64,000 bases of DNA from Blastocatellia bacterium (GCA_025057015.1 JANWYG010000021.1:105187-169186), one strand, 5' to 3'. Shown: positions 19,396-28,030, counted from the first letter of the stretch. The notes: generated by a model not told the origin, from the sequence alone. Program-made: numbers and translations.

Positions 19396-20861
19396 ACCCC
19401 TTTGTGGGAACTACCAAGCTGCTGCGCTTGTATCTGTTGGCGTACGTAGCCCTTACGTTTTGAGCGCAGCTGCAAAAACTGACGAGCCTCGTTGTAAAGC
19501 CTACGACGCTCTTGCCCATCAAAGATTGCTCTACTTACGATACGTGCTATTACCCGAGGTCTAAAGTAGTACTCGTCGTAGAAACGTTCGACGCTCTGCA
19601 TCACTTCTGCCTTACTCAAGCCTGGTATCCTTACCTGTGGTAACTGATGCCCCTGCTCATCGGCCATCTCATCGCTATCATCCAAAAACCCCATCTGCAC
19701 CATCTGTTCATACATCTCCGTACCTGGATAAGCATGCGCTATCGACACCTGTATAGTCTCGCAATCCAGCTCTTTGGCAAACCGGATGGTACGCTCTATG
19801 CTCTCTTTTGTCTCTCCCGGCAAGCCGATTATGAAATCGCCGTGAACAAGTATACCGAGCTTCTTACAGTTCTTCATAAAATGGCGTGCCTGCTCGGTAG
19901 TAGCTCCCTTCTTTATGTTTTTGAGTATCTGGTCATCGCCTGACTCGAAGCCTACTATCAAGAGGCGACAACCAGCTTCTTTCATAGCCTTGAGAGTCTC
20001 ATAGTCAGTGTGCACACGCGAAGTGCATGACCAGGTAAACTTAAGCGGCTTAAGTTTCTCACATAGCTCAAGCACCCGCGACTTGCGCCAAGCAAAAGTA
20101 TCGTCATCAAAGAATATCTCTTTCAAATTAGGAAAGTATTCAAGTGCACGACGTACTTCTTCGACGACGTTATCAGCACTTCTAGTACGCCACGGATGCC
20201 CACTTATCGTCTGTGGCCAAAGACAGAAGGTACACAGCGCAGGGCAGCCACGCTCAGTATAGAAGGCTATGTACGGATGAAGCAAAAATGGAACGTTGTA
20301 CTTAGTAATATCAAGATCACGTTTGTATATGTCTACGACAAAAGGCAGCTTGTCTAAGTCATGCAGCGGCTTGCGATCAGGATTGTGCACTACATGACCA
20401 TCCTTTATATAGCTTACTCCGTCTATCTCAGACAGAGGACGGCCCTCTGCATACTCGGCAACGGTGTAATCGAATTCCTTACGTGCTACGAAGTCGATCG
20501 CTGCCGAAGCTCGCAGCGACTCTTCAGGTCGCACGGTCACGTGCGGACCGACAAAACAGATCTTTATATCCGGCTTAGCAGCTTTCATCATCTCAGCCAG
20601 CCGAACATCATTTTTGAAGCCCGGAGTAGAAGTAAACAGCACGACGAAATCGTAGTCTTTTGCTATTTCCACAGTCTGATTCACGCTTACGCCATGTGGC
20701 GGAGCATCAAGCAGCCGCGACTTAGGAATAAGACCAGCCGGGTAAGCTAACCATACAGGATACCAAAACGACGCGATCTCTCTCGTAGCTGGCCAGCGAG
20801 AACTAGCACCTCCATCAAAACCCTCGAAAGAAGGCGGATTAAGCAACAACGTCCTCATCAT
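19392..20861 (-). CDS. hpnJ: HpnJ-type radical SAM protein (hopanoid-associated)
   Basis: 489 residues. It opens with LLNPPSFEGFDGGASSR, and DFVARKEFDYTVAE and LPFVVDIYKRDL follow, all as I remember from the HpnJ family. The N-terminal part is a B12-binding-type domain. The [4Fe-4S] motif is CPALCTFC in ERGCPALCTFCLWPQT, then FFDDDTF and IIGLPGETKESI. HpnJ rearranges the bacteriohopanetetrol sugar to the cyclitol ether. No other hopanoid gene is in the window, so pathway membership is inferred from the family alone. Confidence 0.8.
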   Translation of the reverse strand: MMRTLLLNPPSFEGFDGGASSRWPATREIASFWYPVWLAYPAGLIPKSRLLDAPPHGVSVNQTVEIAKDYDFVVLFTSTPGFKNDVRLAEMMKAAKPDIKICFVGPHVTVRPEESLRASAAIDFVARKEFDYTVAEYAEGRPLSEIDGVSYIKDGHVVHNPDRKPLHDLDKLPFVVDIYKRDLDITKYNVPFLLHPYIAFYTERGCPALCTFCLWPQTISGHPWRTRSADNVVEEVRRALEYFPNLKEIFFDDDTFAWRKSRVLELCEKLKPLKFTWSCTSRVHTDYETLKAMKEAGCRLLIVGFESGDDQILKNIKKGATTEQARHFMKNCKKLGILVHGDFIIGLPGETKESIERTIRFAKELDCETIQVSIAHAYPGTEMYEQMVQMGFLDDSDEMADEQGHQLPQVRIPGLSKAEVMQSVERFYDEYYFRPRVIARIVSRAIFDGQERRRLYNEARQFLQLRSKRKGYVRQQIQAQQLGSSHKGV

Positions 20862-20933
20862 TTCACCCTTTTAGCAGATTAGTTGCCTATGCTAGCATAT
20901 CCGCTCAAAATAGAAAAACTGAGGACACAGCCA

Positions 20934-21554
20934 ATGTTGGCGATCGCCGTGCTTGCTACCTACGTCGGCACTTTCGGACTTACGCCCGATGCCAAAATGC
21001 TAGTAGACGCAATGAAGCGCAAATTCGCCGCTTTGCAAGACTACAGCTGTCATATGTACACGACGAGTTTTAAAAAAGGCAGGTTAAAACTCGACGCGCA
21101 TAGGTATTATTTCAAAAAGCCAGCGCTCATAAGGTTAGAGGTAACTGATGGTAGCGACAAAGGTGCTGTAGCAATTTTGACTGCTCGCGGTAAAGTACGT
21201 GCAAAAGCAGGTGGAATTCTAGGATTGTTTACCGTTACTATGGATCCAGACGACCGGCGGCTGCGCGACAAAGATGGCAGCCGCTTCGTCGATTCGCACC
21301 TTGGCGGTACGATAGGTGATATCGAGCGTGCAGTATTCGAAGGCGAAAGCCAAGTAAGCGAAGTACAAAGTTCGAGGAGGCTCTATAGGCTTGAGATCAC
21401 GAGACCTGGCAAACTCGATATCATACTTATAGACGCCGAGTTACTGCTGCCTGTAGAGTGGCAAAGCATCCGCCAAGGCCAGATCGACTCAAAAGTTGAA
21501 TGGAGAAATTTGAAGGTAAATGTAGGCCTTCAAGACTCGCTTTTCGACATGTAA
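20934..21554 (+). CDS. Exported LolA-like / DUF1571-like protein
   Basis: 206 residues from ATG 20934, which has CTGAGGACAC upstream and gives a plausible signal peptide (MLAIAVLATYVGTFGL). A start at 20883 or 20889 would leave almost no room for the divergent hpnJ promoter. The body has the LolA-type pattern: LQDYSCHMYTT, YYFKKPALIRLEV, then paired strands ending SKVEWRNLKVNVGL. Likely a periplasmic lipid- or lipoprotein-binding beta-sheet protein. Exact family uncertain. Confidence 0.6.
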   Translation: MLAIAVLATYVGTFGLTPDAKMLVDAMKRKFAALQDYSCHMYTTSFKKGRLKLDAHRYYFKKPALIRLEVTDGSDKGAVAILTARGKVRAKAGGILGLFTVTMDPDDRRLRDKDGSRFVDSHLGGTIGDIERAVFEGESQVSEVQSSRRLYRLEITRPGKLDIILIDAELLLPVEWQSIRQGQIDSKVEWRNLKVNVGLQDSLFDM

Positions 21555-21566
21555 GGAGATGAGGCT

Positions 21567-21830
21567 ATGGGCTTTTTTGTAATCACTGAACCTTGTATAG
21601 GAACAAAAGACACGGCTTGCGTAGACGTCTGTCCGGTAGATTGCATTCATCCTCGCAAAGACGAGGCCGGGTTTGAAGAAGAGGAAATGCTCTACATCAA
21701 TCCCGATGAATGCATCGACTGCGGCGCATGTGAACCTGCCTGCCCGGTAACAGCAATCTTTCGCGACGATGAAGTGCCTGAACAATGGAAACACTTTATC
21801 GAGCGAAATGCAGCCTATTATAACCGCTAG
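21567..21830 (+). CDS. 7Fe ferredoxin (3Fe-4S / 4Fe-4S)
   Basis: 87 residues. Two clusters: an N-terminal set C-x7-CVDVCPVDC, with the long spacing typical of a 3Fe-4S site, and a C-terminal CIDCGACEPACP for a 4Fe-4S site. This is the Azotobacter FdI/Thermus 7Fe type. It carries electrons in the cytoplasm, for example to radical SAM enzymes. The ribosome site AAGGAGATGAGG lies right before the ATG, 12 bp after the LolA-like gene. Confidence 0.92.
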   Translation: MGFFVITEPCIGTKDTACVDVCPVDCIHPRKDEAGFEEEEMLYINPDECIDCGACEPACPVTAIFRDDEVPEQWKHFIERNAAYYNR

Positions 21831-21838
21831 GACTACAA

Positions 21839-21883
21839 CCTGCCCCCCCTAAGAGTAAAGACTACTCTTGTCAGCGGGGCAGG
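21839..21883. terminator. Hairpin between convergent ferredoxin and DUF5989 genes
   Basis: Outer arms CCTGCCCC (21839-21846) and GGGGCAGG (21876-21883) enclose an inner stem AAGAGTA/TACTCTT (21851-21857, 21863-21869). It sits between convergent genes and probably stops transcription from both sides. Confidence 0.7.
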
Positions 21884-21887
21884 ATTT

Positions 21888-22049
21888 TCAAAACAGCGAG
21901 TACAAGAACGGAGCTAGAGGTGAGGTTTGTACAAAAAGCATCAAAGCACCTATTAGCAAAAAAATCACTACCAGAGGCATCAGCCACCACTTCTTTTCTT
22001 GTTTGAGAAAATGTAGTAGCTCGAGGGCTATTTTGAGATTTTTCATCAT
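21888..22049 (-). CDS. DUF5989-like small membrane protein of the carbamoyltransferase module
   Basis: A 53-residue gene in the frame starting at the tandem ATGs 22049/22046, preceded by GGAGAG five bases upstream. The product begins MMKNLKIALELLHFLKQEKK, then WWLMPLVVIFLLIGALML as a single membrane span, and ends APFLYSLF. The KKWW...P...APF-Y-LF pattern is that of DUF5989 proteins, which accompany NodU-type carbamoyltransferases. It lies 12 bp downstream of the carbamoyltransferase stop. An overlapping longer frame on the same strand has no such pattern and is spurious. Confidence 0.8.
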   Translation of the reverse strand: MMKNLKIALELLHFLKQEKKWWLMPLVVIFLLIGALMLFVQTSPLAPFLYSLF

Positions 22050-22061
22050 CGATTCTCTCCA

Positions 22062-23834
22062 TTAGAAAGCTATTTCTGGTTCAAGCTCTGCTATGCGCGC
22101 TTCCATCTGCTCTACTTCAGTTTCAGAATAGACTGCACCCTTTGTCTTGGCCGTAACTATAGCATTGCCTATAACCAATGCATCCATATCCGTCCTAATA
22201 AAGCAATTATATGCGTCTGCCGGAGTACAAACTATAGGTTCACCCCGAACATTAAAAGAAGTGTTGACTATGACAGGTACACCAGATATCCGTTCGAAAG
22301 CACGTATCAGATCGTAGTAGAGAGGATTCACTTTACGGCTTACCGTCTGCACCCTACCTGTACCGTCTTGATGAGTTACCGCCGGTATCAGTGCCCTTGC
22401 TTCAGGACGTACTTCAGGTACAAGCAGCATAAACGGACTAGTATGCTCTCCTATATCAAAATATTTCGCTGCATCCTCTTCAGTAACGCTCGGTGCAAAC
22501 GGCCGAAACCACTCGCGAAACTTAATCTTTGAGTTGATTATACGCTTCATATCTGGATTAGTGGGATTCGCCAAAATACTACGAGCGCCCAAAGCACGAG
22601 GCCCGAACTCCATCCGTCCTTGAAACCAGCCTACTACTTTGTCAGCCATTATCAGTTTAGCCGTCTCTTCAAGCAAAGCATCCCTCGAGTATTGCTTGTA
22701 TTCTATGCCGTTCTCATCAAGAAAACGGACTATGTCTTCATCAGAATACTCCGGGCCCCAGTAGGCATGCTCCATGACAAACTTGCGCGGTTGGCCAAGC
22801 ATCAGGTGATAGACTGAAAACGCTGCTCCTATGGCACCGCCAGCATCCCCTGCCGCAGGCTGTATAAAAAGATGCTTAAAGCCTGACCGGCGAGCTATCT
22901 GCCAGTTTGCTACGCTGTTGAGAGCAACTCCGCCAGCAAGACAAAGAGCGTCCACCTTATAGCGTCGATAAAGTGCTGAAGCCATATTCACCATAGCGCG
23001 TTCTATCATCAACTGTGCCGAAGCTGCTATGTCGTTGTGAAATTCATCGAGCGGCTCTGAAGGCTTGCGCTGAGGTCTCCCAAAGAGACGCTCAAAACGG
23101 TGGCTAAACGGTAGCTTAGTAGAGTAATGGAAAGCAAAATAGTCCATATTTAGTCGATAGCTACCGTCACCTCTAAGTTCAAGCAGCTGCTCAAACTGCT
23201 CAACATAGCGAGGCTGCCCATAAGCAGCAAGTCCCATAACTTTCCATTCAGCATCATTTACATGAAAGCCGAGATAAGCAGTGACTGCACTGTAAAACAA
23301 GCCAAGCGAATGAGGAAAACGTATCTCACCTTCAAGCGTAATCCGATTAGCTTCTCCTATACCATACGCAGTCGTGCACCATTCGCCCACTCCATCAACA
23401 GTCAGTATTGCTGCCCGCTCAAAAGGAGAGCAAAAGTATGCGCTTGCAGCATGCGACATATGATGCTCGTTAAATAAAATCTCTTTCTCCGTTCCGAGAT
23501 ACTTTTGAATTACAGTCTTCGTCCAAAGCCTCTCGCTTAACCAAAGCGGCAGGGCCTTCATGAAAGCAGCATAGGTTCGAGGAAACTCCGCTATCAGCGT
23601 CGTGAGTATTCGGTCAAACTTAACAAAAGGCTTTTCATAGAAGCATATGTAGTCTACATCATCGATAGTAATGCCTGCCTGACTTAAGCAATAACGCACA
23701 GCAGCAGACGGAAACCGTGAGGTATGTTTCTGGCGGCTGAAACGTTCTTCTTCCGCAGCAGCTATCAAAGAACCGTCTTTTACCAGAGCGGCTGCAGAGT
23801 CGTGATAAAAACAGGATATACCAAGTACATACAT
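22062..23834 (-). CDS. NodU/CmcH-type carbamoyltransferase
   Basis: 590 residues. N-terminal Kae1-like domain: LGISCFYHDSAAAL at the start, FNEHHMSHAASAYF (His pair), TVDGVGEW, then LCLAGGVALNSVAN. C-terminal YrdC-like carbamoyl-adenylate domain: WFQGRMEFGPRALGARSIL and FNVRGEPIVCTPADA. The family transfers a carbamoyl group from carbamoyl phosphate to a hydroxyl of a small molecule or glycan. It is followed by DUF5989 and preceded by a tiny membrane protein and an SGNH hydrolase, a conserved grouping seen in polysaccharide and secondary-metabolite loci. Confidence 0.93.
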   Translation of the reverse strand: MYVLGISCFYHDSAAALVKDGSLIAAAEEERFSRQKHTSRFPSAAVRYCLSQAGITIDDVDYICFYEKPFVKFDRILTTLIAEFPRTYAAFMKALPLWLSERLWTKTVIQKYLGTEKEILFNEHHMSHAASAYFCSPFERAAILTVDGVGEWCTTAYGIGEANRITLEGEIRFPHSLGLFYSAVTAYLGFHVNDAEWKVMGLAAYGQPRYVEQFEQLLELRGDGSYRLNMDYFAFHYSTKLPFSHRFERLFGRPQRKPSEPLDEFHNDIAASAQLMIERAMVNMASALYRRYKVDALCLAGGVALNSVANWQIARRSGFKHLFIQPAAGDAGGAIGAAFSVYHLMLGQPRKFVMEHAYWGPEYSDEDIVRFLDENGIEYKQYSRDALLEETAKLIMADKVVGWFQGRMEFGPRALGARSILANPTNPDMKRIINSKIKFREWFRPFAPSVTEEDAAKYFDIGEHTSPFMLLVPEVRPEARALIPAVTHQDGTGRVQTVSRKVNPLYYDLIRAFERISGVPVIVNTSFNVRGEPIVCTPADAYNCFIRTDMDALVIGNAIVTAKTKGAVYSETEVEQMEARIAELEPEIAF

Positions 23835-24055
23835 CAGAACATCCTCTTAAAACTTTGTCGTATGTCAGATTCAGGCAAACGATTTAGCCAACTTGGGGCG
23901 CTATGACGCTTACGCAGCGGATCTTTAAGCTTAATAAGCGTGAATATCGGAATTATTAAAAAATAAATCAGCGTCAATATCAGCCTCGTCTGATAATAAC
24001 CTATAGTTAAAGCCAGCTTTTTCCAAAGTACCCAAAGCTGCGCAAAAAACTTCAT
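23834..24055 (-). CDS. Small SxtJ-like membrane protein
   Basis: 73 residues with one or two hydrophobic stretches (about 10-40: LALTIGYYQTRLILTLIYFL) and a basic, Trp/Pro-containing C-terminus (LRKRHSAPSWLNRL). Its last base overlaps the carbamoyltransferase start. Small proteins of this kind, often called SxtJ-like, precede carbamoyltransferase genes. The match is by context and general pattern, and the function is unknown. Confidence 0.65.
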   Translation of the reverse strand: MKFFAQLWVLWKKLALTIGYYQTRLILTLIYFLIIPIFTLIKLKDPLRKRHSAPSWLNRLPESDIRQSFKRMF

Positions 24056-24107
24056 ACGGCTATCTACCTCTCTTACATGTAAGCCGGCAAGCTAAGCAAC
24101 CGATCGC

Positions 24108-25355
24108 TTAGTCAGGTCGTGCTGACGAATCAGCAACTTCGATTAAACCTAGCAGAAAAGGTTCGAGGATTTTTGCAGCAAGTCTGTGACCCCGCTTAGT
24201 CCAATGGCCGTCATGGCGGTAGTACAAATCTTTACCCCTCCTCTCTCGAAACGGTTCATAGAGATCTATCGCCGGAACATTCATCTGTGAAAGCATCTCT
24301 GAAAGTACTTTATTGGGGCGGTCAATCTCATAATCCTGACTACTCACACTGAACCCTACCAACTGCTCAGCAAACATTTCTTCATAGACCTGAAGTTGAG
24401 CAGGTAACAAAGCTACGGCAAGCTTAGTCCCTCGGCCACTACAGATCTGCAACATAGCCTCGAGCTGCTTGCGCGTGTAAGCATAGACGCGAGCTTGCTG
24501 GTCTGTAGCCTTGCCATGAAAGCTATAGACAGACTTGTAGAGTGTCTGTGGCTTCTTTTGAACGCCAGCCTGAGTCTTTAAAGTGTCGATCTTCATCTCA
24601 AGCAGGTTGTAGAGATAGCTTCGTAACAACAGCCCTATTAGGCCTTTGCGCCCTCGCCTCTCAACTTCGTCGGCTCTGACGTGATAGCGCTTAGTAGAAA
24701 CAAAAACACCGTCTACTATACGCTCAGAGTTCACTCCAGCCTGCAAACAGTGCAGGTTATCTACGAGATCGTTGCCAACATAAAAGCACAGCAAAACTAG
24801 GTCGGGCTGTAGTACCGGCAACAACCGCTCTAGCAGAACCAGCTCATGACAGGTGCCATAACCCGGCACACCGGCGTTTATTACTTCTACAGGTCGCGAT
24901 AGACGCTTCGAAAGCTCCCTCTCTAGGAAAGTTTGGAAGGTCTGCGAACGCTGTACTCCCAAGCCAAAAACGAACGAATCACCTAAAGTAAGTATCCGAA
25001 GAGCATTCTTTGGTCCAAATTCACGTTCTTCACGTAGAGCCAGCGAGTTTGTCTTTACTTGCATTGAGTACTCGCTGTGCTGCCATTCGTAATAAAAATT
25101 CTCTGCTAACCTATACCCTAGCTGCTCGTCATCGGCATACATGGTATTGAATTTGCGCCTGCGAGCGCTGCGTAGCGCCGGATCAGCCAGCTCATCTACC
25201 TCAAGACGACGCATACGTAGCTGCAATGCCGGCGGTGGCCAACTTCGCAAGTACACCTCCAGCACTACCGAGATTACAGCCATGCATACACTAACTACTA
25301 AAACACTAAATAACAATTTCTTAGCCGCTGTCAGCTTTATCTGTTCGCTATGCAC
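24108..25355 (-). CDS. Membrane-anchored SGNH/GDSL hydrolase
   Basis: 415 residues. An N-terminal membrane anchor (about 14-32, LFSVLVVSVCMAVISVVLE) is followed by the SGNH fold: block I LTLGDSFVFGLGV (nucleophile Ser), Gly in NAGVPGYGT, Asn in FYVGNDLVD and block V DGHWTKRGH (Asp-His). Such enzymes add or remove acyl groups on glycans or sugars on the outer face of the membrane. It is upstream of the small membrane protein and carbamoyltransferase (52 bp gap), so likely the first gene of a four-gene operon that decorates an exported glycan. Confidence 0.82.
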   Translation of the reverse strand: MHSEQIKLTAAKKLLFSVLVVSVCMAVISVVLEVYLRSWPPPALQLRMRRLEVDELADPALRSARRRKFNTMYADDEQLGYRLAENFYYEWQHSEYSMQVKTNSLALREEREFGPKNALRILTLGDSFVFGLGVQRSQTFQTFLERELSKRLSRPVEVINAGVPGYGTCHELVLLERLLPVLQPDLVLLCFYVGNDLVDNLHCLQAGVNSERIVDGVFVSTKRYHVRADEVERRGRKGLIGLLLRSYLYNLLEMKIDTLKTQAGVQKKPQTLYKSVYSFHGKATDQQARVYAYTRKQLEAMLQICSGRGTKLAVALLPAQLQVYEEMFAEQLVGFSVSSQDYEIDRPNKVLSEMLSQMNVPAIDLYEPFRERRGKDLYYRHDGHWTKRGHRLAAKILEPFLLGLIEVADSSARPD

Positions 25356-25475
25356 CGAACTAGCTTGTCCTCATCACACAAAGTTAACTCAGTCTCACAC
25401 TCAAGTGTGCAACGCACCTACCGACTGAATCAAGCAAGTTCGGCTTATTTGCCGACAGCTTGTGCTTTTTTTCAC

Positions 25476-25504
25476 TTGACAGTAGCCGCACTTAAGGCTA
25501 GGAT
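25476..25504 (+). promoter_or_regulatory. Sigma-70-type promoter of nadA
   Basis: A perfect -35 TTGACA (25476-25481) and a -10-like TAGGAT (25499-25504) are 17 bp apart. The nadA start is 55 bp downstream with AAGGAGAT before it. Confidence 0.65.
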
Positions 25505-25559
25505 ATCACTTGCATAGCTTGGGAAAAATTTCACAAGCCTATCAAGAAAGGAGATAACC

Positions 25560-26657
25560 ATGCTAGTAACGTTAAGGCGAGAAGCTAGGCCAATAGAAAT
25601 CTACTCAAACTTAAGTGCAGAAGAAATAGCCGAACGTATAGAACGTGCTCGCCAGCAATTAGGTAAGCGGTTAGTAATTTTGGGACATCACTATCAACGC
25701 GATGATGTAATAAGGCATGCCGATCTACGCGGTGACTCGTTCAAGCTATCAGCTCTAGCTGCGGAGCGTTCAGCAGATTACATAGTTTTCTGTGGAGTGC
25801 ACTTTATGGCAGAGTCGGCAGACATCTTAAGTAAACCGCATCAGATAGCCATACTACCTGACTTAGCAGCTGGCTGTTCTATGGCCGATATGGCAAGTAT
25901 CGATCAAGTAGAAGTTGCCTGGGAAGAGCTTGAATCAATAGGGATCAGCTCAGTCATGCCGATAACCTATATGAACTCTACAGCGGCGATAAAGGCCTTT
26001 TGTGGTGAGCGTGGAGGAGCTGTCTGTACATCTTCCAACGCCCGCGGAGTGTTCAAATGGGCATTTACCCAATGCGAGAAGATCCTGTTTTTACCGGACG
26101 AACACTTAGGACGCAACACGGCGTACAGTCTAGGTATACCGCTTGACGAAATGATAGTCTGGAATCCACGTCTAGAACTAGGCGGTAACAGCCCTGACAA
26201 ACTCAGACAAGCAAAGGTAATACTCTGGAAAGGCTTCTGCTCGGTACACGCACGTTTCCGTCCACAGCATGTCGATATGATGCGAAAGCAGCATCCAGGA
26301 ATTAACATTTTGGTTCATCCCGAATGCTGCTGGGAAGTAGTCTCGAAAGCTGACTATGTTGGCTCCACTGAGTACATTATCAAAATGGTCTCACAAAGCG
26401 CTGCCGGAACAGCTTGGGCTATAGGAACTGAAGTCAATCTAGTAAACAGGCTTAAGAACGAGCATCCCGACAAGTTTGTTACTTTGCTTGCACCTGACCT
26501 TTGCATGTGTTCGACTATGTTTCGCATAGCTCCACAAAACTTACTCTGGGCTCTAGAAAATCTCTGCGAAGGAGTGGTGGTAAATCAGATCTCAGTAGCC
26601 CCAGAAACAGCTCACTGGGCAAGAGTAGCACTTAACAGAATGCTTTCGATCAACTAA
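25560..26657 (+). CDS. nadA: Quinolinate synthase A
   Basis: 365 residues, the long NadA form. Motifs: LGHHYQRDDVI, DSFKLS, FCGVHFMAESADIL, and the three cluster cysteines in DLAAGCSMAD, HPECCWEVV and PDLCMCSTMF. It condenses iminoaspartate and dihydroxyacetone phosphate to quinolinate in NAD synthesis and needs a [4Fe-4S] cluster. nadB and nadC are not in the window. Single gene with its own promoter. Confidence 0.95.
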   Translation: MLVTLRREARPIEIYSNLSAEEIAERIERARQQLGKRLVILGHHYQRDDVIRHADLRGDSFKLSALAAERSADYIVFCGVHFMAESADILSKPHQIAILPDLAAGCSMADMASIDQVEVAWEELESIGISSVMPITYMNSTAAIKAFCGERGGAVCTSSNARGVFKWAFTQCEKILFLPDEHLGRNTAYSLGIPLDEMIVWNPRLELGGNSPDKLRQAKVILWKGFCSVHARFRPQHVDMMRKQHPGINILVHPECCWEVVSKADYVGSTEYIIKMVSQSAAGTAWAIGTEVNLVNRLKNEHPDKFVTLLAPDLCMCSTMFRIAPQNLLWALENLCEGVVVNQISVAPETAHWARVALNRMLSIN

Positions 26658-26760
26658 GCCCTTTGCGACTATTGAAGCACTTGCCAACTTGGAAGTAGCA
26701 GTTAATTCTAGGGCTCATCAAATGAGTTTTTTGGAAAGGGATATGGTGTTGAAAGCAAGT

Positions 26761-27171
26761 CTATTTCAAGCAATGCTCTACTACGCGGTTGGTAGCATCG
26801 AGTACTGCCCGAGCTGCGGTTTCAATAACATCTCCACGCACTTGACAGGCTCCTGTGGCAGGTCTAATATCTTCGCCGTTACGTATGTCTATAAGCACCA
26901 TTACGACTTCACGTCCGATGAGTTCCAGTTGCTGTCGTTCGACGAACAAGAGCTCCATTTGCAAACTGTCTTTCGTGATTGAGCGTAGCGCATCAATGGT
27001 ACTAAGGGCAGCAAGCATGACTCGGTAGTCTGCTTCATCTGGGCCGGTACGCTCACCTATGTGCGTCTTGCGCCCACAGATCAAGCTTACGGTCACCTTG
27101 CATTGCCCTTCGCCTAACTGATTACAAGATACGTCCTTGAGTTTGACAAGGCGTTTTTGTAGATTTTTCAT
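26761..27171 (-). CDS. Conserved-looking hypothetical protein
   Basis: 136 residues, not recognised. It has a mixed alpha/beta pattern: a strand-rich first half (CKVTVSLICGRKTHIGERTGP), a helix ADYRVMLAALSTIDALRS, two further strands, and a C-terminal helix ETAARAVLDATNRVVEHC. The repeated strand-Gly...helix layout resembles small-ligand-binding regulatory domains such as the LeuA C-terminal type, but this is only a shape argument. The gene follows a 52-codon gene on the same strand by 24 bp. It is convergent with nadA. Confidence 0.6.
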   Translation of the reverse strand: MKNLQKRLVKLKDVSCNQLGEGQCKVTVSLICGRKTHIGERTGPDEADYRVMLAALSTIDALRSITKDSLQMELLFVERQQLELIGREVVMVLIDIRNGEDIRPATGACQVRGDVIETAARAVLDATNRVVEHCLK

Positions 27172-27195
27172 ATCTCCTAGAGGAAAAAAGAGTCC

Positions 27196-27354
27196 TCAAA
27201 GCAGCTCTAGCGGTAGCTTTCTAGTAACGGCTCGCTGTTGTTTCTGAGCACTATCAGCATTGTACAAGACCATCTTATCTATCAGCAACTTGCGTAGCTT
27301 GACAAGTCGTTTTATTTGTGAGTCAGGGTTTCCTAACACAGTTTTTCTGACCAT
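27196..27354 (-). CDS. Small basic hypothetical protein
   Basis: 52 residues from ATG 27354, with GAGGGG just upstream. An in-frame TTG at 27399 is part of a -35 box and is not a start. The product is basic and helical (QIKRLVKLRKLLIDKMVLYN), with no recognised domain. The KRLVKL stretch resembles the first residues of the neighbouring 136-residue protein, so the two may be related or functionally linked. Confidence 0.5.
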   Translation of the reverse strand: MVRKTVLGNPDSQIKRLVKLRKLLIDKMVLYNADSAQKQQRAVTRKLPLELL

Positions 27355-27371
27355 AAAAGTCCCCTCGGAAT

Positions 27372-27399
27372 AATTTACTCCACAAAAGTCTACTGTCAA
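27372..27399 (-). promoter_or_regulatory. Sigma-70-type promoter of the small hypothetical genes
   Basis: On the minus strand, TTGACA (27394-27399) and TAAATT (27372-27377) are 16 bp apart. The transcript would begin only about 10 bases before the ATG at 27354, giving a very short leader. Confidence 0.5.
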
Positions 27400-27414
27400 G
27401 CCCAGAGTTGGCTG

Positions 27415-27445
27415 AAGCTTAGTCAGGTAAACCCTGACTAAGCTT
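27415..27445. repeat. 13-bp perfect inverted repeat over the phasin stop codon
   Basis: AAGCTTAGTCAGG (27415-27427) and its exact complement (27433-27445) flank a 5-base loop. The phasin stop codon (27438-27440) lies inside one arm. No T-tract follows on either strand, so it is a strong hairpin but not a classic terminator. It could protect the phasin mRNA 3' end or act as a terminator-like block before the next promoter. Confidence 0.75.
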
Positions 27446-27977
27446 GCTCACTTGCTGGCTGTGTAATGTCAACTTCTTTGCCGGTTTTCTTCTTAGCTGT
27501 TTCTGAGTTCTGGCGCGCGAGCTGCCTTGCAAGATTGTCCAGACGGCGATTGATCCGCTCTATGTCCTGACGCGTAGGCAAGTCAAGCCCTGCTATCACT
27601 TCCTCTATCTTCTCTTCAAGCTTGGCCTGCGGCAAGCTCATCTGGACACGACGAGCATTAATAAGTTCCTTTATACGGTTTAGCTGTTCACGCTCAAAAC
27701 GCATCAACCGGTCGAACTGCTCCTTTTCTAGCTTCTGACCGCGATCGATTGCGCTGTTTACTAAGTTGCTTAAGTTGTCACTTAGACTCTTCTTGAAAGA
27801 AATCTGCTTATTAAGCTCTGCCGGATCGAAGATGTAAGAGCCAAGTCCTAGACCGAAATATAAACTCTTGCTAGCAAATCCTTTGAAAAGCTCTATAGGT
27901 GTTTGCTTGACCTTTTCGGTAACAACTGGACTAGCTTTCTTATTTGTTTTTTTACTTTTTGCTTTCTCCACTGACAT
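27438..27977 (-). CDS. Phasin-like PHA granule protein
   Basis: 179 residues. A Lys-rich N-terminus (about 1-25) precedes a long amphipathic helical region: TPIELFKGFASKSLYFGLGL, then coiled-coil segments with EKEQFDRLMRFEREQLNRI and a C-terminal LPTRQDIERINRRLDNLARQL. The same LPTR-x-EIExINKRLD ending occurs in the PhaR-like protein next door, as in PhaM/PhaF-type granule proteins. Likely coats polyhydroxyalkanoate granules. No PHA synthase is in the window. Confidence 0.65.
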   Translation of the reverse strand: MSVEKAKSKKTNKKASPVVTEKVKQTPIELFKGFASKSLYFGLGLGSYIFDPAELNKQISFKKSLSDNLSNLVNSAIDRGQKLEKEQFDRLMRFEREQLNRIKELINARRVQMSLPQAKLEEKIEEVIAGLDLPTRQDIERINRRLDNLARQLARQNSETAKKKTGKEVDITQPASEQA

Positions 27978-28030
27978 AATTAGTACTCCTTACAAGATTT
28001 CCAGCCTCGGCTGAGGCGCTTAAAATATTC

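Noticed and set aside
21871..22062. 63-codon minus-strand frame after the carbamoyltransferase
   Set aside because: A different frame in the same place gives a product with a membrane span and DUF5989 marks and has the better ribosome site.
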